From positions 81,345,801 to 81,409,800 of the forward strand of contig NC_052017.1 in NCBI RefSeq assembly GCF_015832195.1: a stretch of DNA of 64,000 bases. The letters are read 5' to 3'. The notes beneath the pieces were generated by a model, which saw nothing but the letters and a program-made list of their open reading frames with translations, searched no databases and was not told where the DNA came from. The stretch is from Motacilla alba alba. Taxonomy: Eukaryota; Chordata; Aves; Passeriformes; Motacillidae. A program made the translations under genes and the position numbers. This document shows, in pieces, positions 38,901 through 52,471 of this stretch; the first letter of the stretch is position 1, and each line of letters opens with the position of its first letter.

Positions 38901-39359
38901 TCCCTTGGAAAGACACTTAGATTCCAGCCACTGATTTCAAATGTTGTCTGTATACCCAATTGCACAGAAGACGTTCTAGCTTTTCTAAAGAAATAGCTAG
39001 GTTTCATAACATTTGGTACTACCTATTAATCTTAAAAACTAGTTACAAATACTATGTTTAATACAGTGTATGTTTTATGGCATCAGAAGCATACTTATAC
39101 AAGCTATAAACTGTATATTAAAATCTTTGTGTTGGCAGTGTAAAGGTTGCAAATACATGTAACACTCTTTGCTATTGTAATTCTGAAGTCCAGCCCCCAA
39201 ACTTCTACCTGGGCAATGTTCAAAGAATAAAACAAGCTACCCACATAAAACAAAAAAATTCAGAGTACGAAAATCAGCTTCTGTTCTGAGTCATCTATAA
39301 AAAGGCTAAAATTATGAAAGCATTGGATAATGAAGGTGGAAATGTTGTTCACCAAACCC
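35937..39359. other. Intronic sequence, partly transcript-like
   Basis: No gene is identified. Between about 36950 and 39260 stop codons are somewhat sparse in places (one plus-strand frame has only two stops from 37154 to 37708). The segment ends with AATAAA near 39227 followed about 15 bases later by an A-rich tract. This could be an old reverse-transcribed mRNA or chance. Confidence 0.3.
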
Positions 39360-39716
39360 TGAAACACCAGAGGAAAGGGCACTCAATGGAACTGGAAGGT
39401 TGGTTGAAAAAAAGGTGAAATTAGTGGATAGTGACCTTCTTGAACTTACACTATCAGGATCAAAAAGATATTAAACCAGTTCATGGACACCTTATCCATA
39501 AACCAACAATAAAAAAACAGGGCAGGGAAATGCACCCTCTGATGTCACTAACATGTGGAGGCTGGGCAAGGTCTGAAGGAAACTGACCACACAAAGTGAT
39601 CAATTTGCCATGCTGCCTTTCAGCAGCAGCTTCTCTTGCAATTCTTGGAGACACATTACTGTGCTAGATGGACCCTGGCCTTACCCTGCAGGACGCTCTT
39701 GTGTTCTGATGCTAAG
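39360..39716 (+). mobile_element. Ancient CR1/L3-like LINE 3' fragment, plus strand
   Basis: The end of this block reads GGAGACACATTACTGTGCTA, GATGGACCCTGGCCTTACCC, TGCAGGACGCTCTTGTGTTC. This is close to the reptilian CR1/L3 3' end pattern (gagacaggatactgggctag, then atggacc..tggtctgaccc, then ttcttatgttct). Upstream pieces such as AGTTCATGGACACCTTATCC and GGAAACTGACC fit the same 3' region. It is much more diverged than the avian CR1 copies elsewhere in the window. Confidence 0.7.
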
Positions 39717-42589
39717 AGTCAAAAGTGCTTCAGAGGAAAAGAAAAGGATAAAGCAGTTATGACACAGTACCCTCCCTGACTTAAAATAAAGCAAGACAAT
39801 TCAGAAAAAGGTGTGAACGCCCAGTGAGACTATGAATAGAAAGAATTGTAGAACCATTCCCTAGTTACAAAGGAACTGGGAGAGGAAAGCTGAACTTTGA
39901 GCAACAACAGGATAAAACACAAAAGAAGCTGAATATTAATTTGTATAAAAACAATGGTTCCCAAGTGCCAGGTATGCCATAAACCTCAAGAATAAAATCA
40001 ACAAGGAAGATTTGTTTATGATATCCTCCACAAAATCATTTCCAAAATAAGTTACTACCTCACTGTTTATACCAAACATAAAGTTTTATTTTCCAATAAT
40101 TGTCATAGAAGTAGTAAACGACTCTGTAAATCATGCCTTGTTCTTGATCACAGAGAACTCTCAAAGTAATAATCCCTTTCGTTTGTGCACAGGTCTGGAT
40201 TTAAATGTCATGAGGAATACAGACTCTGCCAAAAAATTAACAACAACTATTAGCAAAATGGGACAGAATAAAAGCAAGTTGATTGCATTAAAATGGATAT
40301 TTTAAAATAATTTTACAATAAGAGACCTTTAAATATGTTCCTAAAGTCACATATTATTGTGATAGCAAGATGAAAGACTCCTGGAAAGGAAGGAAAAGTC
40401 ATATTTGAAACAATCAAGATACAAACTGATTGCATGCTGTCTACTGTGTGATTGCTTTCTGTGTTACAGAACCTTTTCTTTCACTTGGTACCAGTAAGAG
40501 AGACATGAGATTTTGAAGGAGTGACCCAAGAACATCAGCAGTGACCCACCAATTCATAACCATTTTTGGTCCTTCCTGCTACAAAAAGAGGAGACTGAGC
40601 TACCATCATCTCTAGTAGATTGGAGATTATTCCTGAACACACTCAGAAAAGAAAGTATTTCATTTACCTCCTCACACCATGCTTTTACCATCATTCCTTT
40701 CCTCACTTAATTCTCATCTTTCTGCTGTATCTTTCCACCCCTGTTTCAGCCACATTATAGGCTAAGCAGCCAAGAAGACAGATTTGCTCTGCTGCACCAT
40801 TGCTAAATCCCTGTGAGCAGAAAGACAACTTCATGAAGTACCATAGAGCCCAACAATGGCATCTGTTGGTAGGGATTTCACTCTTAACTGGACCAGATGA
40901 CAATAAGCCATGTCTTTGTTTTTTCAGTGATGAGACAAGAGAAAACCATCAGAGATAGTGAATTCATTGCTCATCCTTGTTATCTTTCCCCCCTGTGTTT
41001 TACTGTGTTAAATATTAAGGTCAGAAACCTAGAATTACAGCAAGAATTCCAGATCATCACAGCAAGCATTTTCTCTACAAGCACCAGTTGATACCCTCTT
41101 TCATGCTATCTTAATAATTTATTTTTTTGTTTAATCTAAGGACAGTGATAAAGATATTATAGCATGTTATTAAAACTAAAGCCTTGTTTTTCTATGCCAT
41201 CATAAAAGTAGAAGCAAATGTATTTCATTCTGGCTAAGACTGCATCCTATTCAGAAGTCTAAACTGCAATTAAATAAACACATTTCAAAAGTGGGAAGAT
41301 CCAAATAATTATATAGTATATGTAAACAGACTCAAGTCCAAAGCAATTAACTTCATTTTCACATGGACTATTAAGGAGGTAATTTTATAACACTCAAGCA
41401 CCATATCTCAAATTTTAAGGTAGTTGGATAAGAACATAAGTTGAAAACATTTTCAGAGTTTCTATGAAGAGACATACACAACTGTGAAAGAAACATAAAA
41501 TACATAAAAACTTAATCTAGTTAGAAAAGATGTGAAAATCCATTAAAATACGCATGCTCGCACATACACAGAAAATACGAGCAATGACAGCAATTAATTT
41601 AAATTAGTAATCAAATGAGCTAGTACCACAGAAGAAGAATATACCACACTTCAGGAGATCCAATGAGTTTTTTCTACACATTAGACATAAAATAAGCCTA
41701 ACAGTGAATTTTATCAACTATTATAAGGGAAAGTAAAACTGTTAATTCTAACAAAAGAAAAGCAGAACAATCAAATAAAAATGTCTGTCCTCTATCAAGA
41801 GAAAAACTAAAGGATATGCTTACATCATGCTAAACAATAATTATGGTACATTTTTATGTTCCAAAATATTAGATCACAAGTATATAAAGCTGCAGATAAT
41901 AATGCTGAAATATTTTGGAACAGCAGGTCCAATAAAACATGCTCCAGCATCTTATGGAGTTCATGATTATGTATGTTTGTTTTCCATACTTCCTATACGC
42001 CAGGCCAGCTCCAGAGAACTGAGGTAAAATTAGATTGGTAAAAGGAAAAAAGTAGGAAATAAGAGCAGAAAATAAATGGTCAACTTTTACAATGAGAGGA
42101 CTGATTCAGAGGGCTCGAATTTATTCAATGTCATCCTAAATGTTAAAAAAAAGGCGTGGAACAGTGATGTGGCACGGATTGAGGTGGTTTTAATATTGCT
42201 CAGGGTATTCAAAATCAGCAAAACGTGGGAAAAGTTGCAGAAGTGATTCATACTGCTGTGACTGGGCCATAGCAGATGAAACTCAACACCAAAAATGTGA
42301 AATAGGAATGAAGAGAAGAATTTCAACCAAACACTTCCAAAAGTGGGCTTAACCTTAGTTATTACATCCTCTGACAAAGATACAAGACTCACTGTGAATA
42401 GCTCTTTGAAAAAATGAATGACAGCACGGGCTGAAAAGACAAATAAAAGGACAGCAATTATTAAGAAAAGAATAGAGAATCAAGCATCATGATGACATTG
42501 TATGAATCCATGATGTGCACATTTCTTGAACAGCTTGTGCAATTCTCTCCTCATCTTAAAAAAAAAATCAAGGAAAAAAGAAACCATGT
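39717..42589. other. Intronic sequence without recognised genes
   Basis: AT-rich. I see nothing I can name; open frames are short and unconvincing. Confidence 0.5.
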
Positions 42590-42865
42590 TGGTAACACCT
42601 GCCCCTCAGCATTCTCTTCTCTGGGCTGAACAGCCCCAGCACTCGCATCCTGCCTTCAAATGAAAGATGTTCCAGTCTCTCAGTCATCTTTTTGGCTCTT
42701 CACTGGACTCACTCACAACTGTATTGCTTGAGCACTGGGGAGTCCAGGACTGGACCCAGCACTTCAGATTTGATGTCACCAGTGCCAAGCAGTGAAAAAG
42801 GATCACCTGTTTCAACCATCAGGAAGTGCACAGCTCTTCCTAATGGAGCCCAGGGCATGATCACA
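42590..42865 (-). mobile_element. CR1 LINE, pre-3' segment, minus strand
   Basis: The plus strand reads TTCTCTGGGCTGAACAGCCC, AAGATGTTCCAGTCTCTCAG, TCATCTTTTTGGCTCTTCAC, GGACTCACTC, GAGCACTGGGGAGTCCAGGA, CTGGACCCAGCACTTCAGAT, GGATCACCTG and CTCTTCCTAATGGAGCCCAG. This is the reverse complement of the CR1 region upstream of the 3' terminus. The terminus itself is absent, so the copy has lost both ends. Confidence 0.92.
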
Positions 42866-45800
42866 CAACCATGTCCAGTACCACCCAAACCCTGAACTAT
42901 AAGCCCTGTCAGACCTGTGCCTCTGACATACTGACCCACAGGAACATTGCAGCCACCAGAGCAGCCTTAACAACACAGTGAAAAGCCCTGAAAATCTGGA
43001 TTCATTACTGTCAGAGAACCCACCAAGAGCTGTGCTTGAAAGCAAAGAAGGGGGTGAAGCAGGAACATACAGATGGTAACTCTGAGGAGCCATTTCCTTT
43101 ACACATTCAAAGCCCTCCTTTCCTTGAGATATTCAAGTGTCAGCAAAGGGCAACACTCCCTGGTGAGCTGACATTTGATGTGGCAGATGTCAGAATGAAG
43201 GGAAAATAACTAGATAGTGATGAAGGGTCATAGTTGGGGTATATCTGGGAGAAAAATTTAGATGAGTGAAGTGCCTGAACAAAGAAGACTTGGAGTTCCT
43301 CTGCACAAATCAATAGTCTCATATAGCAGCTCAAGTCAGAAACTGCTGCAAAAGAAAAATGTGGTAAATTTATATGACTCGCTTACAGAAAGATGATAAC
43401 CTGACAAGATGGGTTTTTTGCAAATTATGGCTTATTCTAAGCATGCATTTTTAGGCAAAACAGAAAAGAAACACAAGACATTGCCAAGAAAAGGAGCCTC
43501 TTGATGACTGTCATGAAATACTGTGACTGTGTACAGAGTGGTAGTAGCACAATGTAAATGGGAATGGAAGTAAACAAATAGGACCTCAATATCAACATCT
43601 CCTTGGTAAAACTCATTAATCTTAGAAAGAACATGCCTAAAAGTATATGACATCAAAAAAGTGGACAAAACCATGTTCAAAGAAACTAAATTGTGAGGAA
43701 AAAAAAATCACAGCTTTTAGTTGTCATGAGACTATAACAGGTTTTGTAGCACTTACTCAAAAATCTGTGTTATTTTCCTGTGACTCCTACCTTTCCCAAA
43801 GACTTTCAAATCATCTGCTAAAGCTTTCCCAAAGACTTCAACACAGGATGAAATTACCACTCTGATTCTTGCACAGTGCCTTTAGGACCTCAGCCTATTG
43901 CTCACAGCTTCCTACTTGCAACCTTGGCTGTTACACCCGTGGGCCATAACATGGGCCACACCAACCCAGCCTGTGCTGCTGTGCTGGGTTGCATGGAAAA
44001 GGATTGCCACTGGTGTGGGTATCACCTCTTTTCTCCCCCACCCTTCTCCCCCTCTTCAGCTGTGGGGTTTGATTTATTTTAGGGGACCCAAATGGGATCT
44101 CAGCAGCCGCTGACATCAGCGTGTTCCAGCCAGCAGCCCATGCAGGAACCATCATCTGGGAGTCTGAACAGCTCCTGAAGAGAACCATATAGCCACAACA
44201 GGGTTAAGTGTCACAGGCAGAGCCACATGCTGAACTAGAGGGGACACAAAGGAAAGGATGTTGATCTGGAGTGCCCCTGATGCTTCTCTCAGATGGCCAC
44301 TGGGAAGAGTTTGTCTTTTCCCTTTTCTCACTCTTTCCTATTTTGTTTCTCTTTCTTCACCATTACAGTCAACACATGCCATCAGCTACAAACCCTGCCA
44401 ATAAATCTTTGTGCATGAGAACTTGTCCTAGCATCTTTTACTCAACTTTGTCTTCCCCCTCAACTTCTGAAATCTACAAAGGGATTTCTAACATCAGAAA
44501 TAACTTTTTTCTACATCAGAAAGTAGTCAGATTTTGATGGGCACTAATGTGCCAGCCTCCACATGAACACTGGGGACCAACATCATGAGCAGCCTGGATG
44601 CTGCTTCCTTAGGAAGGAAGTAGGGAAAGAGGTAGTCCAGGTTCTCTTTCGCTCCAGACAAACCTTTCCATAGGGCAAAAGGCACAGCTGTGAGATGCAA
44701 AAAAAAGTTGAACATCAATGTCAGAATGGACAGTGTACCAAATCTTGCAATGATAATGGCAATAAAAATCATAATCACCTCTTCTCCAGTTTTGATAGGT
44801 AAAAATTCCGTATAATTTACTCATAACACTCTCCCAAGCAAAATGGGATAAGAGAGAAGATATTCATACATTTATTTTCCACTGCCACATTTTTCAAAGT
44901 GCCTTTTTTTTGTGAACACTAATCCCTACTAGATTCATGGTATAAATCAAAGCTGTTAATTCTCTTACAGGGATTTAATTTCAATTGAAATTAAAGAAAA
45001 AAATGGGTAAAATAATTTCATGGTAATTCATAGAAATTTGACCTGTTTTAATAACATAGATAAACCTTCACTTGAGATCTGTCAGAGGTTTACCCTGTTT
45101 TACATAAAGACTGAAAGGAGAAAAAGGATTAAACTGGAAAGGGGTTACACAGAAATTATATGAAGGCTTGAATTTAACCTGACAGACAGGCAGATTCACC
45201 ATTAACATAAGTCATCTCAAACTTCTCTCATTGCCTGCCTCTGCCGTGTTCAAGGTCAAATGCTTTCCTCAGCCAAGGTTTTCCACAGTGAGCTTCTTTT
45301 AATTTTGAATTCAAACCGTTTTTTCATACTGTAGCTGGGTCTTACTCTCCAGATATTTTTGTGGATTTTTTTGCGAATATAGGAACATGAAAATAAATCA
45401 AAATTATAATATAGATAATAAGTGAGAAATTCTCAGATGAATTTCAAACACACACTTTATTATGGAAATTAGAAATGTAATACATCAAATAAAACATAAT
45501 TTCAGTGTATAAGCAAATAAATATAGACTGATATTACTTTACTGTAACATCTGTATTTAAAACAATGTTATGTAAAATTTAAAGTATTTTTGCAATAGAG
45601 AGCAGCAGTGAAGTATTTCCTTAAACTGGGTGATCTGAATCTTTATAATTCTGATTTAAAATTCAGAGTCCTTCATATTGGAAATACTGCAATTATTTTT
45701 ATAAAGAGTTCATTGATTTAATGAGTACGGTAGTCCCAGCCACTCATGAACTAGTGATGTGATTCCATCTGTAACTCTCAAATGTTGCTGTCTTCTAATT

Positions 45801-46254
45801 ACAAAGAAATTCACTATGTAGCTGTAGGATTAGGTAAATTAATCCCAGTAGGATGAATACAGACAAAAAGTTATTCCAATCTGTCTTAACAAGCATAGGA
45901 TTTCATGTAAGTATTGTAAGTATTAAAATTAGTCAACAATTAATTTACATGTTATTTTGCAGAAAGTTCTGCTATTGCTTGCTTGTTTCACACCTTCCAT
46001 TTTGCACCTTTCAAGGTGCAAAGCTTTTTCTCCTCAAAAGATTCCAGTGGAACAACTTGTATGGAAGCCTGAATCCCCAAAGTAAAAAAAAACTGCATAC
46101 TCAAAATCCCAGAAAGCATTTCACAACTTCCAAAAGAATCACAATAGCACCTTTTTACAGTAAAATCCCTCTAGGCAGTGTATACCACACACATCCAGAA
46201 AAATTATCTGAATTAAACAAGGAAATATTTGGTATATTTCTTCACTTATTAGAA
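42866..46254. other. Intronic sequence with short repeats
   Basis: No gene is seen. A 15-base word, CTTTCCCAAAGACTT, occurs at 43791-43805 and again at 43824-43838. A GC-richer patch covers 43870-44200. A perfect 22-bp palindrome lies at 44974-44995. Confidence 0.5.
44974..44995. repeat. Perfect 22-bp palindrome without spacer
   Basis: The half-site TTTAATTTCAA is followed immediately by its exact reverse complement TTGAAATTAAA. The core is CAATTG, flanked by TAAT/ATTA homeodomain-type cores. No function is shown. Confidence 0.95.
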
Positions 46255-46325
46255 CCAGAGCACTTTTAGGTTGGAAGCAGCCTCTGGAGGTCATATTGTC
46301 CAACCTCCTGACAGATAATGGTCAA
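46255..46325 (-). mobile_element. CR1 LINE, short 3' terminal fragment, minus strand
   Basis: The plus strand reads CACTTTTAGGTTGGAAGCAG, CCTCTGGAGGTCATATTGTC, CAACCTCCTGACAGATAATG, matching the reverse complement of the last ~70 bases of CR1. Only the extreme 3' end was copied. Confidence 0.85.
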
Positions 46326-49300
46326 ATTACTTCATATAATGGGTACAAATTTCAATTAATTTATTTTTGTCTACCCAAAACTGTATGTTTTTTAATGGAG
46401 TGTGGAATTAATTAAAAGAGACACTAAACAGAGAAATATGACATAAAACCCAAAACTGCTCTTTAATATTCCTTTTCACAGTAGGAAATATAATTGTGTT
46501 GTCAATAATTAAATTAAATTTTGCAGGTGAACAGAACAAGGCAATTCTCCTAAAATGAGCAGAATACTTTTAATCTCTTTATTGAAATACCCAATCCCCA
46601 AACACTATTGAATTCAAATCCCCAAATTCAGTCAAGTTCCCAAACTCAGTGTACAAGAAGAACCTGCCAAGACTAGATGTGTCACAAAATGGCAAAAAAT
46701 ACATGGTCACATTCTGCCTAAATTATCATAGAGTATCACTTAATGGAAACACATAACTTTGCCCATGAAAAACAATAGCAAGAAAACAAAGGCAAGAATT
46801 TGCAGACACTGCTGGGAATGCAATGACAGAGACACTGCAACAGAATTCTGAAAGACAAATGCACTCCTTGCAGTTATTGCAATAATACTGTAGAGATATT
46901 ATCTCCTATTTTGCTGTCTGATTGTTCAAATCCACAGAAATAGACGCAAACAGAGAGGCAGCCACAGTAACAGAAATGGCAAAAATCTACCTTCCAGTCA
47001 GTGCTTATGGATCATAATATAGAAACCAATGGCAACATGCATGGCATGTATAAGAATACAGTCATACAATGATAGTCTCATATATTTCTGAGAAGACCGG
47101 CCAACTCCAAGTAAGTGTGCTGTATCAAATCCATCCAAAGTCACTGCTGACCTGATTTAGTACTAACAAAGTAAATTTGAAAAAGAAAAAAAAAATCATG
47201 CCATGCACCTCAAAAGCTGCTGGACTTGACACCACTTTCTTGACAGTTGAAGTGAATAAATCTATTCGTGCAGTCAGTTCAAAGCCCTGAGCATTTAAAT
47301 AAGCCAGAGGAAAAAACTAAAATTTCAACTAGACATCAGTCCTGGATCCTGCATTTCTTTCCCAGGCAGCCTATCCATAGGATTAACACATTACCATTAT
47401 CAATAAATGATACATCCTTACTGAGCTCCCTTCTCTCTGAATGAATACACAGCTGTCAGCTCAGTGGTAGAGAAGAATCTGACCAGCACAAAGAAACCTT
47501 CATAAAGGTCAGAGGGAAATGTTTCCTCTGTTTGCTTTGTGTTTTTTTCAGATAGAAAAAAAGAAAAGGAGGGAGCTCTTTGGAAGCACGGGATGTATTT
47601 TTTGTTCTACCAATTATGCCAGCTGTTGGGGCAGGTTAAAAGTCAGCAAAGAGATTGGCAATGACTCTGGCTAATCCACACCAGTGAGCCACAGGTATCC
47701 TCTCACTCCACTTAAATGAGAGGATACAGAAAGATTGACAAGCTACAGCTGTAACATACAATGTAAGATTCAAAGACTGAAAAGACTGTACACGGAGCAC
47801 AAACACTGCCACGACCACTGAAGGAGAGTGTTGCACTTCACATTAGGCTGGCAATTTTTAGGTTAATAATTTAACACAGCACTGTGTCTTTGCACGGTCC
47901 AGTGAGAGGGGACTTAATAATTCTCTGCCCTCGGGTAGGAACAGCTTTATCCAGGCAAGAAAGGACAAAAGGATGATGATGTAAATCTTAACAGAACTGT
48001 AGGCCTGATTGGATGCAAAGAAAACATAGATGTCCAGATCAAGTTTCTGTTCCATGAATAAAAATGGAGAGCTTGCGTAAGAACAGGTTTCCTCTGCATA
48101 AGAACATGATGCCCAGCCACACAATTAGATGGATGCTGCAAACAACCAGACAGAGGGAGAGAAGCTTCAGGGCTAATCTAAGGATAACTCAATCTAGGTG
48201 TGATCTTCCTTCACTTGTTGCATCCCATCTCAAAAATATTTGCAACTGTGCATAGCTTTCTGTATTCCTATTTTGGAAATGAATTGCTTAGTTTACGATT
48301 ACTTTAACCTGAATTGTGTTAAGGGCAATTGGTAGGTGACTGGCAAATCCTATCCCTGCCAAAGTGGTAATCCTTAAAAATTAGATACTGAATCACACTC
48401 TCACAGTGCTCAGTACAACTCCAGAGACTGTAAAAAGCAGTGTCACGCTCAATAAAAAGTTTGGAAACTAGGCCAGCTGGAGTTGGTGTGGCAGAGATAT
48501 CTTCTCATGATAAGCACAGAAACACGTGAGCAATGGCCTTACCTCCAAGAGTCTTCCAGCAAGTCTGAAGTACCTATGAAGATAATTCAGTTCATTGAAT
48601 CTATTCCCTCGCATCTAGAATCATAATTCACATTTGGTTTTTTTCAAGCTAAGTATGTCAATGAAAGCAACAGAGGTGCACCAAAATGCCATGCAGGAAA
48701 CGGAGAACACTTATTTTTAACACACTGGATGTTCAAATCCATTGATAGTTAAATACCTCCCAATTTTACAGACTCTACTATTTTAAGGTGCAGCATAACT
48801 GTGTCAGGAACATGACTTAGCAATCATAAGCTCCAAGGAGTCACAGACAGGTTACATAAATATAATTATCCTTGAAATAAGACAGCCTATACCGGTACAT
48901 CCTAACAGCAACAGAGCTATGACAGTCCTTAGAAAGAAAAAGAAACAGAGAACATCAGGTATCACAGGACTCCAGCATCCCCACACTCATACTTCTAAAC
49001 CATCATGAAAGTACTTCTGAACTCCCATTACAACTTCTAATTATACACATCTTACAGACACTGTAATTATTTTGCCAATATGACAGGAGAAATCTGAAGC
49101 AGAACTCCACAGCTCAGAGATGCAATTTTCTACACTTTGAAGTACTAATGGACAAATCTCATTCCGCACCCAGTACATCTCTGCAAGAAGCTTTTTCATA
49201 AAGGAATAGTTTACTGAAAGCTTTAGATAAAAATGGAAAGAAGCATGAATTAAAGATGACAGCAATAAAATGTAAAAACAGACCACTATAAAAAGTGGGA

Positions 49301-52215
49301 CTTTCAGTGGCCTCTTTCACAATCATTGCTTATCTGAAAAGAGAGACAGTCAACTACATTTACAAGACAGGCAGTATTTGTCATCACTGTACAGAACTTG
49401 AATAAAAAGACAATTTATGTACCCCCCTCACCTATTTTTAGGTGGAATTATTTTTAGGGCAATCACAATTTTCTTTTTTACCACAGATATTGTAATTTTT
49501 ATTCCTGAAACATTTTTAGTGTATATAAAAGCCATGCAAAAATTTCTTTTCTGGATCAGGGCACTTTCATTTACATCTTCATATATTCTCTTCTATACCC
49601 CAACACACAAATTCTTTGAGTTGGAAGCCCCTCCCAGTCCTGGCATCAAAGCCCAGCAGTACAATGTCCACTGATATTATTTCAGATGTGTTCATAAATT
49701 TTCCCTCAGATTGCATCCTGGAGATTCATGGCCTAAAGAATTAAATTTGCTGGTTCTTTTCACTCTTGACAATGTTACTGAAATACACCAGTTTTCCATT
49801 GTTATCATGTAAAATTACAACAATGTACTTCTTTCTCAGTAATTGCCTTCCTCTTCTTAAGTGCTATCAACTGTTATCAAGTGTTATCAAATGAGAGTTT
49901 GGGTTTGTTTGTCAAAAACTATGCCCTCCAGAGTCAATTTATCTCTATCAAGCTTTATAAAAGAGTACAGCAACTTGACTCTTCTCACAACACACATCCC
50001 ACACATAGGGAAAAAAAAGGCATCATTCCTCTGCTGCTTCTGCACTCTGGCAGATTTTCCCATACTAGATAATGGGGGGAAAAAAACCCAGAATTTAATC
50101 CAGATGGGTTTGACTAGGACTAGAAAATGTTGAGAATGCAAGAGTTCAAAGACCCCTACCATCCTCCTGCATGAAAAGCCAAATCTGTCATGCCCTTTGA
50201 AACTTTATAATCAAGCTCTTTTACAAGCTTGACTTATCTTAAAAGGAGAGTCAGGCATCTCACACATTATACTTCCCACTCTTCATTAAATAATAAGGCT
50301 TTTTATTCCATATTTTATTTTTATACGAAATACAGAATAGTAAATCTTTTTGGGGAAGGAAGAAGTACAAGCTAACTTCTCACTTAACTGGTTATACTAA
50401 TGGATAGCAGAAAGGTAATTTTGATATACAAGAGTATGAGAGCAGAATCATGTTTGAAAAGCTAGGAACTGATGTGGATTCAGGAAAGAAAACAATTTTC
50501 TAAAGTTTTACAATTTTTTAATTATTGGCTTTGAATATTTCAGTGTTCCCACTTAACTAATTTCAGTAGCTGGCCAATAGTGTAAAAAACTCAAGAGAAG
50601 TCATCAATACGGTGAAATTGCAGCTAGAAGAGCCACAGCCACCAGATCTTCTGAATGCAAATACATAGAGAAGCAAATACCAAAACTTTTAAGTCAAAAT
50701 GCTACGAATTGGGAGCAAATGAAGTTGTATGTCTAAAATGAATGAGAAATCACAGCGTGCATTACCCTGAGTGTAATTTTATCAACAAGGCATTTCTTTT
50801 GCAATTTAGTGCAGTGTTTTTTTCCTTAAATGCACTTCTGTTTCTCCCGTGCTTTTACCTTAGGCCCACGGGTCTAATCACTTAGGCACTAGAATAAATG
50901 AACTGTACATCGGTTTCTGCAGAACTGAACATCTTCAGCCTGCTTCATTTTCTATCTTCTCTCCTCACATTTCTTCCCATTTCAGTTTGGAAACCATTAC
51001 TGAAACAAACATGCAAGTTTCACCTAACCAAAAGAATAACTGATGACCTGCCAAAAGACTGAAGAGCAACAGTATCATTTCTAACATGAAGCCTGACAGG
51101 CAGGCCACAGAGATGTAAATCTGCCAGTGATCCACCCCAAATCAAGGCAATGTCTACATTACTCCAGTAACTTAGAACATTAAATGGTTTCATCTGTACT
51201 GTAGCATTTCACATGCTGTGCAAAAAAGAAATCTTTAAAATATCCAGCTTATTCTGCATATGTTACCAGGAGTGGAAGTTTTACATAGCAAAGAACTGAC
51301 AAGTTCTATAGCTCTTATTGAGCTATAAAGATGTTTTATAAGTATCTACAGTCACAGTTCAAAGGTTCAATACATTCAGTCCTGCTATGGACAGACAGAG
51401 GTTCTGATTGGTAGTAAGAAAACAGGACTCCCACTTTTCAAAGGGAACTAAATAGCTATTTTTAGTTTTAGGTATCTTATTCTACATATAAAGAAAATGT
51501 CTCTGCATTTTCAGTGTAAGAGTATGAAGGACAATGATGTTTACTGTAAAAAAATCCTGCTCTCTAATCCCAAATGCTCTATGCTCTACTCCCAAATGCC
51601 TGCTAATGTCATAAAAATAATTACAGAGACAGACAAGATCCTAAGCCTCCAAAGCAGAGAGGCCTCTTCCCAAATGTTCTCTGTCCTTCATGACTGCATC
51701 ACGTCTTTGCCTTTTCCACTCACTGGTTGGTTTGGAGCTTGTGGGAGAAATTGGGGATTTTGATGGCCTGGAAGCAGCACAGATGGGTACTAGAAACAGT
51801 TAGTTCTGCTTTAAAAATAAAGGCAAAACCCACGGACCCAGGCAAAGAACGTGAAATAATTTGCAGAAAATGAAAGAAAGTAGGTAGCTGGGAAATAGCT
51901 GCAGTGTTAATGGACTATGACACAGTCAATGCAAAAGAATATACATGCTTTTAATGGCAGCATATTGGACCTGAGCTACCTAGTTCCCAAGCTCTCCTTT
52001 TTAAATTTCTGTTGTGGGCAAAATGATCTGCACTTGTGAGCTTTTCACTTAATTCACTGCCAGCTAACACCAGCTTGTGATCACTGCTTTGGTTATCAGA
52101 GAAACAAAAAAAAAGACAGCCAAGTGCTATGCCAGCACTGTCCTGGCACAGGCCACGCACGGGCACTGTTCCTCAGAGGTGTGGGTGCCCCAGCACGGGT
52201 CACTCACAGCCGGTC
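46326..52215. other. Intronic sequence without recognised genes
   Basis: AT-rich. It includes a 10-base tandem repeat at 49861-49890. Open frames at 47636-48255 and 49861-50162 overlap on opposite strands and match no family. Nothing else is recognised. Confidence 0.5.
49861..49890. repeat. Three-copy 10-bp tandem repeat
   Basis: GTGCTATCAA, CTGTTATCAA and GTGTTATCAA lie head to tail, each pair differing at one or two positions. Confidence 0.9.
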
Positions 52216-52471
52216 TCTTCTTAGACTGACAGAGCATAGATTTAGAATAGATTTTAGGAAAAGATTCTTTACTGTGAGGGTGGTGAGACACTGGAACAGG
52301 ATGCCCAGAGAAGCTGTGGGTGCCCCATCCCTGAAGGTGTTCAAGGACAGCTTAGATGGAGCTCAGAGCAACCTGGTCTAGTGGAAGGTGTCCCTGCCAG
52401 TGGCAGAGGGCCTGGAACTAGATGTTCTTGAAGCTCCCTTCCAATCCAAACCATTCTGTCATGATTCTGTG
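52216..52471 (+). mobile_element. CR1 LINE, 3' end with residual ORF2 tail, plus strand
   Basis: This is the best-preserved CR1 3' end in the window. An open plus-strand frame gives FRKRFFTVRVVRHWNRMPRE, then AVGAPSLKVFKDSLDGAQSN, the usual CR1 C-terminal tail. It is followed by GTCTAGTGGAAGGTGTCCCT, CAGTGGCAGAGGGCCTGGAA, CTAGATGTTCTTGAAGCTCC, CTTCCAATCCAAACCATTCT and GTCATGATTCTGTG. The 5' part is missing, so it cannot move on its own. Confidence 0.94.

Noticed and set aside
44527..44778. Hydrophobic minus-strand frame considered as the preceding ADCY2 exon
   Set aside because: Residues do not match the expected helix 2-3 sequence, and the order and phase do not fit.
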